A program made the position numbers and the translations under genes. Source: Mesorhizobium sp. M00.F.Ca.ET.216.01.1.1 (GTDB lineage Bacteria > Pseudomonadota > Alphaproteobacteria > Rhizobiales > Rhizobiaceae). Taken from it: a stretch of DNA of 64,000 nucleotides. The stretch lies in assembly GCF_004010325.2 (NCBI RefSeq), contig NZ_SADR02000022.1, positions 1 through 64,000 of the forward strand, in the 5' to 3' direction. Below, one piece after another: positions 33,739 to 41,522 of this stretch; the stretch's first letter is position 1; each line of letters begins with the position of its first letter. The notes beneath the pieces are model-generated. The model searched no databases, was not told the origin of the DNA, and saw only the letters and a list, made by a program, of their open reading frames with translations.

Positions 33739-34700
33739 GCACCGGCACCACCAAGCTCGATGTCGTGGTCAGCGATGTCGTCCCGATCAACGATCTGGTC
33801 ACCCGCTTTCATTTCCGCCGGCGTGACGGCGCGCTGCTGCCGACATTTTCCGGCGGCGCCCATGTCGTCGTCGAAATGCGCGACGGCCAGCGGACCCGGC
33901 TCAATCCCTATTCGTTGATGGGCTCGCCGCTCGACACGCGCGAATACACGATCTCGGTGCGGCGCGACGATGCCGGCCGCGGCGGCTCGCTGTTCATGCA
34001 CAGGAATGTCAGGCCCGGCATGGAGATGGTGATCAGCTACCCGGTCAACCTGTTCTCGCTCGACCTGCGCGCCAGGAAGCACCTGATGCTGGCGGGCGGC
34101 ATCGGCATCACGCCGTTCATGGCGCAGACCGCGCAACTGGCGGCCGGAGGCGGCAATTTCGAGCTGCACTACACCTGCCGCACCGCGTCGCTCGGCACCT
34201 ATGCCGATGTGCTGAGAGAGCGCTACGACCGCCGGGTCAGGCTCTATCACGACGACCGCGACGAGCGCATCGAGCTCGACCGTCTGCTGTCGTCGCAGCC
34301 GCTCGGCACGCATCTCTATGTCTGCGGCCCGTCTGGCATGATCGGCTGGGTGTGCGACCGTGCCGCTGCCTTGGGCTGGCCGGCGGAAACCGTGCATTTC
34401 GAGCATTTCGCGGCACCGCAGCCCGGCGCGCCGTTCGATGTGATGCTGGTTGTCAGCGGCAAGACGATCCGCGTCGACGAGCAGCAGAGCCTGCTCGAGG
34501 CGATCGAGGCTGCCGGCGTCGATCCGCCCTATCTCTGCCGCGGCGGCGTCTGTGGCCAGTGCGAAACCAACGTCATCTCGCATGACGGCAAATTCATCCA
34601 CAACGACCATTGGCTGAGCGAGGAAGAGCATCGTTCATGCAGGAAGATCATGCCCTGCGTGTCGCGCTTCGAGGGCAGGTCGCTGGTGCTGGAAAGATAG
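33735..34700 (+). CDS. dmmB: Dimethylamine monooxygenase reductase (PDR-type FMN/[2Fe-2S])
   Basis: A 321-residue electron-transfer protein of the phthalate dioxygenase reductase group: N-terminal flavin-binding barrel (NPYSLMGSPLDTREYTISVR), NAD-binding domain (LAGGIGITPFM, LYVCGPSGMIGW) and a C-terminal plant-type [2Fe-2S] ferredoxin with Cys ligands in YLCRGGVCGQCE and the distal Cys near KIMPCVSR. It should pass electrons from NAD(P)H to the haem-dependent subunit DmmC. It overlaps dmmA by 4 nt and precedes dmmC by 9 nt. Confidence 0.88.
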   Translation: MSTGTTKLDVVVSDVVPINDLVTRFHFRRRDGALLPTFSGGAHVVVEMRDGQRTRLNPYSLMGSPLDTREYTISVRRDDAGRGGSLFMHRNVRPGMEMVISYPVNLFSLDLRARKHLMLAGGIGITPFMAQTAQLAAGGGNFELHYTCRTASLGTYADVLRERYDRRVRLYHDDRDERIELDRLLSSQPLGTHLYVCGPSGMIGWVCDRAAALGWPAETVHFEHFAAPQPGAPFDVMLVVSGKTIRVDEQQSLLEAIEAAGVDPPYLCRGGVCGQCETNVISHDGKFIHNDHWLSEEEHRSCRKIMPCVSRFEGRSLVLER

Positions 34701-34709
34701 GAGGCGAGC

Positions 34710-35750
34710 TTGGGCATAACCTTTCGCAAGGAAACGTTCCGCGACGACTTTACCTTCCGCAACAGCCCGGAGCATATCAGGCGGTTTCCGTTTCCGTTCC
34801 ACGAAGACAGCTACATGTATGCGGTCAACATCGAGCCGCATGTCGTCGGGCCGAAGGGCAGCGTGCTGGAGAACCTGATTGATGTCGACGAGCACTATGT
34901 CGCCGAGATGCAGGACCGCGCCCTGGTGCTTGCCGAGGATCCGCTGCGCTGCCAATCGCTGCCGCACATGACGCTGGCCGGCTGGGACCTGCTCGAACTG
35001 CTGATGGAACAGCAGGCGCTAGGCTATCCCGAGCACTTCACGCTGACGCGCGACGGCGACAGATGGCGCTGGATCAACCGGCCGCTCGGCATCGACGACA
35101 GCTTCACCTTCGGCGACGTGTCGACGCTGCCCTACGGGCCGATGGAATACATCACGCGGCAGAGCCAGGGCGATTTCTGCATTCTCGACCAGCGCGACGG
35201 CAATCTGTGGATGGATGCCGGCATGGTCACCACCCAGGCCGACTGGTCGCTCGATTTCGACATCGGCATGAACTTCTTCGAATGGCACGCGCCCGTGCCC
35301 TTGGCGCATGAGAAGGGGATTTTCACACGGGCGCTGAAGTTCCTTACCAACATCCAGCAGGGCAAACCGGCGCGGCGCCTGAACTGGACCATGACCGTCA
35401 ATCCGCGCCTCGACACCAGTCCGGAAAATTATCACAAATGGGGTCCGGACCGGGCGACGGTGACGCCCGAGAACGTCGGCGAGAAGGTGCACCTGCGCGT
35501 CGAGTTGCAGAGCTTCTGGCGGCTGCCGCGTTCGAACGGCATCGTCTTTCCGATCCGCTGTTACCTGATCAAGATGGACGAACTGGTGACGCAGCCGAAA
35601 TGGGCCCGGCGTCTGCACCGCGTCATCCGCGACCTTCCGGACGAACTCGCCAACTACAAGGGCCTGACGCGCTACCGCCCGACCTTGGTCGAGTGGCTGT
35701 CGAAGTTGGATGATGGCAGCCCGACATCGCCAGGCTTCGGACCGGACTGA
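34710..35750 (+). CDS. dmmC: Dimethylamine monooxygenase, haem-dependent N-demethylase subunit (DUF3445)
   Basis: A 346-residue member of the DUF3445/haem-dependent oxidative N-demethylase family, the probable site of dimethylamine oxidation. Family features: FRNSPEHIRRFPFPFHEDSY at the start, EDPLRCQSLPHMTLAGWDLLE in two parts, and the central LTRDGDRWRWINRPLG and TMTVNPRLDTSPENYHKWG. TTG at 34710 is the start: AGGAGG lies 5 nt upstream and no ATG fits. It ends the dmmDABC operon. A hairpin element follows before the convergent regulator. Confidence 0.86.
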   Translation: MGITFRKETFRDDFTFRNSPEHIRRFPFPFHEDSYMYAVNIEPHVVGPKGSVLENLIDVDEHYVAEMQDRALVLAEDPLRCQSLPHMTLAGWDLLELLMEQQALGYPEHFTLTRDGDRWRWINRPLGIDDSFTFGDVSTLPYGPMEYITRQSQGDFCILDQRDGNLWMDAGMVTTQADWSLDFDIGMNFFEWHAPVPLAHEKGIFTRALKFLTNIQQGKPARRLNWTMTVNPRLDTSPENYHKWGPDRATVTPENVGEKVHLRVELQSFWRLPRSNGIVFPIRCYLIKMDELVTQPKWARRLHRVIRDLPDELANYKGLTRYRPTLVEWLSKLDDGSPTSPGFGPD

Positions 35751-35778
35751 GCGCTCCATCCTTTTGCAGTTCGCGCTG

Positions 35779-35898
35779 CCCCTCACCCTTACCCTCTCCC
35801 CATGAAGAACGGGGAGAGGGGGATCGCCAGCGTTGCCGCCAGTTCCCTTCTCCCTCGTTCTTCACGGAGAGAAGGTGCCGGCAGGCGGATGAGGGGCC
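35779..35898. repeat. Palindromic intergenic repeat (REP/RIME-like) between convergent genes
   Basis: The element is bounded by GCCCCTCACCC and GATGAGGGGC in inverted orientation. It holds a perfect 10-bp stem CCCTCTCCCC (35792-35801)/GGGGAGAGGG (35811-35820) with a 9-nt loop, and a second CCCTTCTCCCTCG/GAGAGAAGG pairing. This type of sequence is familiar from rhizobial genomes. It sits between dmmC and the XRE gene and could end both transcripts. Confidence 0.7.
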
Positions 35899-35920
35899 GC
35901 GCCGACGTTCGGAAGCTTTC

Positions 35921-36643
35921 TCAACTCGTGCTGCTTTGCGGATAGCAGATGATCGAGAGGTAGCGCATCGGCAGCTGCGTCAGCTGTTCCGGCCCGTGCG
36001 GCGCATCGGCATCGAAGAACAGGCTGTCGCCCGGCTTCATCGGATAGAGATTGCTGCCATGCCGGTAAACCACCTCGCCTTCGAGCATGTAGAGGAACTC
36101 CATGCCCTCATGCTGGAAGGTCGGGAACACATCGGAATCCTCGGTCAGCGTGATCAGATACGGTTCGACGACGACGCCGCTGGTGTTGGAGCCGATATGG
36201 CCGAGCAGATTGTACTGGTGGCCGGCGCGCGTGCCGCGGCGCTCGACGTCGAGCCCTTCGCCGGCCTTGACGAAGACGGCGCTGCGCTCTTCCTCGAAAC
36301 GGCGGAAGAAGGCGGTGACCGGAACGCCGAGCGCGCGCGACAACGCCTGCAGCGTCGTCAGCGATGGCGAGGTGATGCCGTTCTCGATCTTCGACAGCAT
36401 GCCGAGCGAAATGTCGGTGGCAGCCGCAAGATCGGCGACGGTGATGCCGAGCTTCTTGCGGAACGCCCGCACCTCGCGGCCGATCGCCACCTCCAGCACC
36501 TTTTCGCGCGTATCGCGAATGGCATGCGGGTCTTGGGTCAGCGGCGTGCGGATCGTCCGGCCGTTCGGACCAATGCCTTTCGGCGATGGCCTGGTCTTGA
36601 CTGCGACAGGACCAGGCTTGGGATCGGAAGTCTTTTTCGTCAT
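35921..36643 (-). CDS. XRE-family regulator with C-terminal cupin, probable methylamine regulator
   Basis: A 240-residue transcription factor: a lysine/proline-rich N-terminal tail (about 1-50), an XRE helix-turn-helix (REVRAFRKKLGITVADLAAA, LSKIENGITSPSL; about 55-115) and a cupin sensor domain (FQHEGMEFLYMLEGEVVY to PGDSLFFDADAPHGPEQL; about 165-235). It is divergent from tmm, and inverted repeats of the TTCAC-N5-GTGAA type lie in front of both genes, so it likely controls tmm and possibly itself. The ligand, perhaps TMA or TMAO, is inferred. Start: ATG of MTKKTSDPKPG. Confidence 0.82.
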   Translation of the reverse strand: MTKKTSDPKPGPVAVKTRPSPKGIGPNGRTIRTPLTQDPHAIRDTREKVLEVAIGREVRAFRKKLGITVADLAAATDISLGMLSKIENGITSPSLTTLQALSRALGVPVTAFFRRFEEERSAVFVKAGEGLDVERRGTRAGHQYNLLGHIGSNTSGVVVEPYLITLTEDSDVFPTFQHEGMEFLYMLEGEVVYRHGSNLYPMKPGDSLFFDADAPHGPEQLTQLPMRYLSIICYPQSSTS

Positions 36644-36673
36644 GTCGCCTTCCCCGGAGAATCTGCGGATTAT

Positions 36674-36688
36674 TTCACTCTAGGTGAA
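36674..36688. promoter_or_regulatory. Inverted repeat upstream of the XRE-cupin gene
   Basis: TTCACTCTAGGTGAA: 5-bp arms TTCAC/GTGAA around 5 nt, 31 nt upstream of the regulator's ATG. The same layout (TCACT-CTC-AGTGA) recurs at 36856-36868 before tmm. Likely autoregulatory site. Confidence 0.55.
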
Positions 36689-36855
36689 CATATTCGTTGC
36701 CGGTACAAGAGCGCAACTGCTGCAACAAGCCCTGTGGTGAATTGGTCCGCTTTCTGCGAAGCCTGTCCCTTCCGACCGCTTTTCGTAGAAAGTTGCCTCC
36801 GCGCAACGCTGTATCGGTGCAAGGCCAGTTGACAGCACCGAAGGGCCAATTACTG

Positions 36856-36880
36856 TCACTCTCAGTGAAATTTGTTTCGC
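36856..36880. promoter_or_regulatory. Operator region upstream of tmm
   Basis: Two overlapping palindromes: TCACT-CTC-AGTGA (36856-36868) and GTGAAATTTGTTTCGC (36865-36880). The first matches the repeat before the XRE gene; the second matches the box at 31775. They lie 30-54 nt upstream of the tmm ATG. Confidence 0.6.
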
Positions 36881-36909
36881 TGGGGAAATCAAAAAAGAGG
36901 AGGCCCGCA

Positions 36910-38268
36910 ATGAAAAGTCGTGTTGCCGTCATCGGAGCCGGACCATCCGGCATGGCCCAGCTTCGAGCCTTCAAGTCGGCGGCCGACAAGGGCGCGGACA
37001 TCCCGGAGGTCGTCTGCTTCGAGAAGCAGTCCGACTGGGGCGGCCTATGGAACTACACCTGGCGCACCGGCCTCGACGAGCACGGCGATCCGGTGCATGG
37101 CTCGATGTATCGTTACCTCTGGTCGAATGGCCCAAAGGAATGCTTGGAATTCGCCGACTACACATTCGAGGAGCATTTCGGCCGCCCGATCGGCTCCTAC
37201 CCCCCGCGCGCCGTCTTGTGGGACTACATCAAGGGCCGCGTCGAAAAATCCGATGTTCGCAAATGGGTGCGCTTCAACAGCCCAGTGCGCATGGTCACGT
37301 TTTCGGACGCGACGAAGAAGTTCACCGTCACCGCGCATGACCGCACCAACGACGTCACCTATTCGGAAGAGTTCGACAACGTCGTCGTTGCTTCGGGGCA
37401 TTTTTCGGTGCCCAACGTCCCCTATTTCGAGGGCTTTGCCACCTTCAACGGCCGCATCCTGCACAGCCACGATTTCCGCGACGCCATGGAGTTCAAGGGC
37501 AAGGACATATTGATCATCGGCCGCTCCTATTCGGCCGAGGACATTGGCTCGCAATGCTACAAATACGGCGCCAAATCGATCACCTCCAGTTATCGCTCGA
37601 AGCCGATGGGCTTCAAATGGCCGGCGAATTGGAAGGAAGTGCCGCTGCTGCAGAAGGTCGTCGGCAAGACCGCGCATTTCAAGGACGGCAGCATCAAGGA
37701 TGTCGACGCCATCATCCTGTGCACTGGCTATCTGCATTCCTTCCCGTTCCTCACCGATGATCTCAAGCTCAAGACCGCAAACCGTATGTGGCCGGACGGG
37801 CTCTATGAAGGCGTCATCTGGGAGAAGAACCCGCAGCTTTCCTATATCGGCATGCAGGATCAGTTCTACACCTTCAACATGTTCGACGCGCAGGCCTGGT
37901 TCGCGCGCGACGTCATCATGGGCCGCATCAAACTGCCCTCGGACGAGGCGATGGCGGCGCATGGAAAAAGATGGCGGGAGCGCGAGGAAACGCTGGAAGA
38001 CGCCGAGCAGATGATCTGGTTCCAGGGCGACTACACCAAGGAATTGATGGAGCAGACCGATTATCCGGGCTTCGATGTCGAGGCCGTCAACCGGACCTTC
38101 ATGGAATGGGAGCACCACAAGGTGGAAGACATCATGAGCTTCCGCGACCATGCCTATCGCTCGCTGATGACCGGCACCATGGCGCCGTTGCACCATACGC
38201 CGTGGCTGCAGGCGCTGGACGATTCGATGGAAAGCTATCTCGAGGTGAAGGGAGTGGCGGCGGAGTAG
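36910..38268 (+). CDS. tmm: Trimethylamine monooxygenase (flavin-containing monooxygenase)
   Basis: A 452-residue flavin monooxygenase oxidising trimethylamine to TMAO with NADPH and O2. FAD site GAGPSG at residues 9-14; the FMO-type sequence FNGRILHSHDF at about 179-190; the NADPH-binding loop GRSYSAEDIGSQ at 204-215 with Tyr207, the position known to matter in Roseovarius Tmm. The length equals characterised Tmm (about 450). The frame continues upstream, but GAGGAGG lies 6 nt before the ATG at 36910. The 3' end (last 53 codons) has a second, broken copy at 40169-40340. Confidence 0.93.
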   Translation: MKSRVAVIGAGPSGMAQLRAFKSAADKGADIPEVVCFEKQSDWGGLWNYTWRTGLDEHGDPVHGSMYRYLWSNGPKECLEFADYTFEEHFGRPIGSYPPRAVLWDYIKGRVEKSDVRKWVRFNSPVRMVTFSDATKKFTVTAHDRTNDVTYSEEFDNVVVASGHFSVPNVPYFEGFATFNGRILHSHDFRDAMEFKGKDILIIGRSYSAEDIGSQCYKYGAKSITSSYRSKPMGFKWPANWKEVPLLQKVVGKTAHFKDGSIKDVDAIILCTGYLHSFPFLTDDLKLKTANRMWPDGLYEGVIWEKNPQLSYIGMQDQFYTFNMFDAQAWFARDVIMGRIKLPSDEAMAAHGKRWREREETLEDAEQMIWFQGDYTKELMEQTDYPGFDVEAVNRTFMEWEHHKVEDIMSFRDHAYRSLMTGTMAPLHHTPWLQALDDSMESYLEVKGVAAE

Positions 38269-38650
38269 ATCGTGATCCCGGACCGAAGGATCGCGTCAGC
38301 GAAAACGGGCTTAGGGTCAAAACCCAATTGTTCTGAGCGACCTCGTCCAGGCCATTCTCGGACATTTGGCGCCGAGGGCCGGGACGACGCAAGTTAACCC
38401 AAAACCGCCACATCCCGATGATCGGGAATGACCGCAGTGGGTGGAAATTTGCCGTACAGCGTCGCTGTCGGAACGACGTTATCACGCCGGTTTCCTGTCC
38501 TTCCAGGCGCTTCTCCGAAGCGGACCTTCGCTGTGCGACCGCAGTCGACCCGTTTGGGACATTCTCCGGTACGAGGTTTGGATCGCACGCGACCAGCCGG
38601 AGCGAGTAGCCCCGTGCGAGCGCTGCCCGCTTGAGGCCGCCGGACCGACC
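38269..38650. other. Intergenic, no gene; dispersed-repeat fragments
   Basis: No convincing gene. TAGGGTCAAAACCC (38312-38325) is the exact reverse complement of 14078-14091. The following 38420-38600 stretch contains GGAATGACCGCAGTGGGTGG and GAAGCGGACCTTCGC, resembling other intergenic remnants in this window. I read the gap as insertion or recombination debris between tmm and the TetR cassette. Confidence 0.5.
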
Positions 38651-39274
38651 TCAGGCCCCGGGAGGTAGCTGCTGCTGCGCTCTCGGTGGGCGGAGTCCCT
38701 CGATCAGCGCGCTAAGGGCGTCGCGCCAGAGCCGCTCCTCCTGGCCGCCAGGAAGCAGCCCGCGCAACTCGATGGCCGCAAGTCCCTCGCAGAGGGCATG
38801 AAACTGGCAGGCCGCCTCGTCAATGGTCCGGCCACCAAGGAGGTGATGCTCCTGAAGGCGTTGGAACCGCGAGTGGAGCCGGAGCCAGGCATTTTCGGCC
38901 TCGGCACGGAACTCCTGCACCAGATGAGCCGGCACGTCACGATGCTGGAGGCCAATCTTGAACAGCGCCGGATGGTCGACGACGAGGGTCCGGAATACCC
39001 GAACGCCCGCCTCCGCGAGGTCCGTGGCCGGGTCATCGCTGCTGGGAAGTTTGTCCATCGCATGAGCGAGCAAATCGAAGGCCCGTCTGCCGAGCGCGAC
39101 GATGAGGCCTTCCTTCGACTCGAAGACCGCGTACACAGCTCGGGTGCTCGTGCCGGCCCGATCGGCAATGCGCCGGACCGATAGCCCGGCCATGCCGTCA
39201 TTCTCGACGATTTGCTCCGCTGCGTCGAGAAGAGCTTCGCCTGTCGCAGAATCGTGTTCTCTCGGTCGTCCCAT
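38651..39274 (-). CDS. TetR-family regulator beside a methyltransferase
   Basis: A 207-residue repressor. HTH at about 22-65 (GLSVRRIADRAGTSTRAVYAVF), with a TetR C-terminal domain (LAEAGVRVFRTLVVDHPALF). It is divergent from the methyltransferase at 39341, and the 66-nt gap holds an inverted repeat TAACGTAAC-N4-GTTTCGTTA, the likely operator for both genes. The start MGRPREHDSATG is typical of this family; upstream in-frame codons would run through the operator. No ligand is suggested by sequence. Confidence 0.8.
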   Translation of the reverse strand: MGRPREHDSATGEALLDAAEQIVENDGMAGLSVRRIADRAGTSTRAVYAVFESKEGLIVALGRRAFDLLAHAMDKLPSSDDPATDLAEAGVRVFRTLVVDHPALFKIGLQHRDVPAHLVQEFRAEAENAWLRLHSRFQRLQEHHLLGGRTIDEAACQFHALCEGLAAIELRGLLPGGQEERLWRDALSALIEGLRPPRAQQQLPPGA

Positions 39275-39298
39275 CTTGACAGAGTATCGCAACAGTCG

Positions 39299-39320
39299 TA
39301 ACGTAACAAGCGTTTCGTTA
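39299..39320. promoter_or_regulatory. TetR operator candidate (inverted repeat)
   Basis: TAACGTAAC (39299-39307) and GTTTCGTTA (39312-39320), 9-bp arms with one mismatch around a 4-nt spacer. They lie between the divergent TetR and methyltransferase starts, 10 nt before the latter's ribosome site (GGGAGGAG). Confidence 0.65.
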
Positions 39321-39340
39321 TTGCGGATGGGAGGAGCAAC

Positions 39341-40162
39341 ATGCAATCCTCGGCGCCGGATTGGGGTCTCGGCCGGTACGAGACCATTGCCGCCCAGTTA
39401 TTGCCTGCGGCAAAAATTGTGGTCGAAGCAGCCGGACTTCGCGCCGGCGAACGTGTCTTGGACGTCGGTTGCGGTACCGGGAACGCAGCGCTTCTGGCGG
39501 CCGAGTACGCGACGGAAGTCATCGGCGTCGATCCTGCTCCTCGCCTCATCCAAGTCGCGGCCGACCGAGCCGCTCTTCAGGGCAAGCAGATGACTTTCCA
39601 TCTCGGCGAGGCGGCGTCGCTGCCGCTCGCTGACGCGAGCGTTGATGTCATCCTGTCGGTGTTTGGCATCATCTTCGCCTCTGATGCCGAGGCGGTCGCA
39701 GCTGAGATTGATCGCGTCTTGGCACCGACCGGACGCATCGCGCTGAGCGCTTGGGTCCCCAGCGGAACTCTGTTCAAAATAAGCTCGGCTGCAGCCGACG
39801 CCGTCAGACTGGCCTTCGGGGCACCTCCACAACCGAAGCCGTTCGATTGGCACGACCCCGGCGAGCTCACCCGGCTGTTGCAGCCATACGGGTTCACTCT
39901 GTCGCTCGATGAATATGAGTTAGCTTTCACCGCCGCTTCAGTGCAAGAGTTCCTGGACCAGCAGGCGAAAGACCATCCTTTGGCCGTCGCAGGGCTAGGA
40001 ATCCTCGCTAAACTCGGACAGGCGGAACGCGTGCGTAACGAACTGCTGGCGATCCTTGAGAGTGGTAACGAGGACCCGCAAGGATTCCGGTCGACGAGTC
40101 GATACGTCGTCGCCACCGCCGGCCGTGGGTTCACTTCTGTCGCTGGCAATAGCCTCGCTTGA
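39341..40162 (+). CDS. Class I SAM-dependent methyltransferase
   Basis: A 273-residue methyltransferase of the UbiE/COQ5-like group. Motif I VLDVGCGTGNAAL (about 43-55), motif II-like VIGVDPAPRLI, and post-motif regions ADASVDVILSVFGIIFASD and LAPTGRIALSAWVPSG. Substrate unknown. Under control of the divergent TetR gene, so probably induced by a small toxic or signalling compound. It ends 6 nt before the tmm 3'-fragment at 40169, meaning the cassette abuts the broken tmm copy. GGGAGGAG lies 4 nt upstream of the ATG. Confidence 0.85.
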   Translation: MQSSAPDWGLGRYETIAAQLLPAAKIVVEAAGLRAGERVLDVGCGTGNAALLAAEYATEVIGVDPAPRLIQVAADRAALQGKQMTFHLGEAASLPLADASVDVILSVFGIIFASDAEAVAAEIDRVLAPTGRIALSAWVPSGTLFKISSAAADAVRLAFGAPPQPKPFDWHDPGELTRLLQPYGFTLSLDEYELAFTAASVQEFLDQQAKDHPLAVAGLGILAKLGQAERVRNELLAILESGNEDPQGFRSTSRYVVATAGRGFTSVAGNSLA

Positions 40163-40168
40163 CCCGCC

Positions 40169-40340
40169 GGGAGCACCACAAGGTGGAGGACATCATGAGC
40201 TTCCGCGACCATGCATATCGTTCGCTGATGACCGGTACGATGGCGCCGTTGCACAATACGCCCTGGCTGCAGGCAATGGACGATTCGATGGAATCCTACC
40301 TGGAGGTGAAGGGAGTGGCGGCGGAGTAGATCATGATCCC
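40169..40340 (+). pseudogene. tmm: Truncated second copy of the tmm 3' end
   Basis: This 172-nt stretch repeats 38108-38279, the last 53 codons of tmm plus 11 nt beyond the stop, with 14 mismatches (about 92% identity). The frame is intact but has no start: it encodes EHHKVEDIMSFRDHAYRSL and so on to KGVAAE-stop, with only two amino-acid changes (His to Asn, Leu to Met), the others being silent. That pattern shows that the copy came from a functional tmm. The TetR-methyltransferase cassette now lies between the intact gene and this remnant. Confidence 0.85.
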
Positions 40341-40378
40341 CGCCAGACGCGCACGTCGTCGCCTGAAGGATTGCAAAG

Positions 40379-41380
40379 CTATTTGACCTTGATGACAACC
40401 TTGCCCTTGGCGCGGCCCTGCTCAATGTAGGCCAAGGCCTCATTGGTCAGCTCGAACGGGAAGACGCGATCTACGACCGGGCGGATGACGCCCGACTCGA
40501 TGAGAGACGTGATCTTGGTCAACTGCTCCCCATTGGCGGCCATGAACAGGAACGAATATTGGACACCTGCGCGTTTGGCCCGGCTCCTGATGCCGGCGCT
40601 CAAAAGGCGCATGACCAAGTTCAGCACCACGCTCAGACCCTTCTCCCGGGCAAAACCAGGATCGGGCGGACCGGAGATCGAAACGGCGACGCCACCTGGC
40701 TTCAACACACGCAGGGACTTTTCGAGGGTCCTCTTGTCCTGGCTGTTCAGGACGACGTCGTAGCCCGAAAGGACTTTCTCGAAGTCATCCTTCTTGTAGT
40801 CGATGAGGACATCGGCGCCCAGATTCCTGACCATGTCCATGTTCGATGCGCTTGTTGTCGTGGCGACCGTCGCGCCGAGGTGCTTTGCCAACTGAATGGC
40901 GAATGTCCCCACTCCGCCGGAGCCGGCCTGAATGAAAACCTTCTGTCCTTTCTTCAGGTTCGCCCTTTCGACCAGCGCCTGCCAGGCTGTCAGACCCACC
41001 AGAGGAATGGACGCAGCCTCTTCCATGCTGAGGTTCTTCGGTTTTAGCGCCACGTCCGCATCATTTATGGCGATATATTCAGCGAAAGTCCCGACCCGAC
41101 CATCGCGTGGTCGCGCGTAGACCTCGTCGCCCGGCTTGAACTGTCGGACTTTCGAGCCGACGCGAATGACCGTTCCGGCCACGTCATGGCCCGCAACGAA
41201 GGGCGGGCGATAGGGCAGTATGGGTTTGAACTCTCCGTCTCTGATCTTGAAGTCCAGCAGATTGACGGTGGCGGCATGGATCTGCACCAGCACGTCATTC
41301 TCCCGTACTTCCGGCTCCGTAACTTCTCCAAACCGGAGAGGAGCGTTCTTTGCGTATCGATCGACGATGAAGGCCTTCAT
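40379..41380 (-). CDS. NADP-dependent zinc-free MDR oxidoreductase (quinone oxidoreductase-like)
   Basis: A 333-residue medium-chain dehydrogenase/reductase. N-terminal GroES-like domain (VTEPEVRENDVLVQIHAATV, RPPFVAGHDVAGTVIRVGS) and a Rossmann domain with QAGSGGVGTFAIQLAKHLGA. The cysteine/histidine zinc ligands of alcohol dehydrogenases are absent, so it belongs with quinone/enone reductases that use NADPH. It is divergent from a TetR gene and probably induced by an electrophile or quinone. Start MKAFIVDRYAK; a longer frame runs into the operator and was rejected. Confidence 0.85.
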   Translation of the reverse strand: MKAFIVDRYAKNAPLRFGEVTEPEVRENDVLVQIHAATVNLLDFKIRDGEFKPILPYRPPFVAGHDVAGTVIRVGSKVRQFKPGDEVYARPRDGRVGTFAEYIAINDADVALKPKNLSMEEAASIPLVGLTAWQALVERANLKKGQKVFIQAGSGGVGTFAIQLAKHLGATVATTTSASNMDMVRNLGADVLIDYKKDDFEKVLSGYDVVLNSQDKRTLEKSLRVLKPGGVAVSISGPPDPGFAREKGLSVVLNLVMRLLSAGIRSRAKRAGVQYSFLFMAANGEQLTKITSLIESGVIRPVVDRVFPFELTNEALAYIEQGRAKGKVVIKVK

Positions 41381-41455
41381 TGTAGCTTTCCCAAATTTGA
41401 GGAGACCCAGGGCGCCCGGGTCGGGGTTGCGATCAGACCAGTACGTCGACCCGGC

Positions 41456-41504
41456 CGCTATTGCATTACGCTCGTTTAATGATATTATGATGATAATGCA
41501 ATAG
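41456..41504. promoter_or_regulatory. Perfect 12-bp inverted repeat between oxidoreductase and TetR genes
   Basis: GCTATTGCATTA (41456-41467) and TAATGCAATAGC (41493-41504) are exact inverted copies separated by 25 nt of AT-rich DNA with TTTAATGATATTATGATG. Position and symmetry fit an operator for the adjacent TetR protein, possibly as two sites. Confidence 0.65.
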
Positions 41505-41522
41505 CAAATCGAAGGAGAGACC

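Noticed and set aside
36697..36909. Longer tmm start
   Set aside because: It would translate through the operator region; GAGGAGG directly before the ATG at 36910 and the FAD motif position fit the shorter form.
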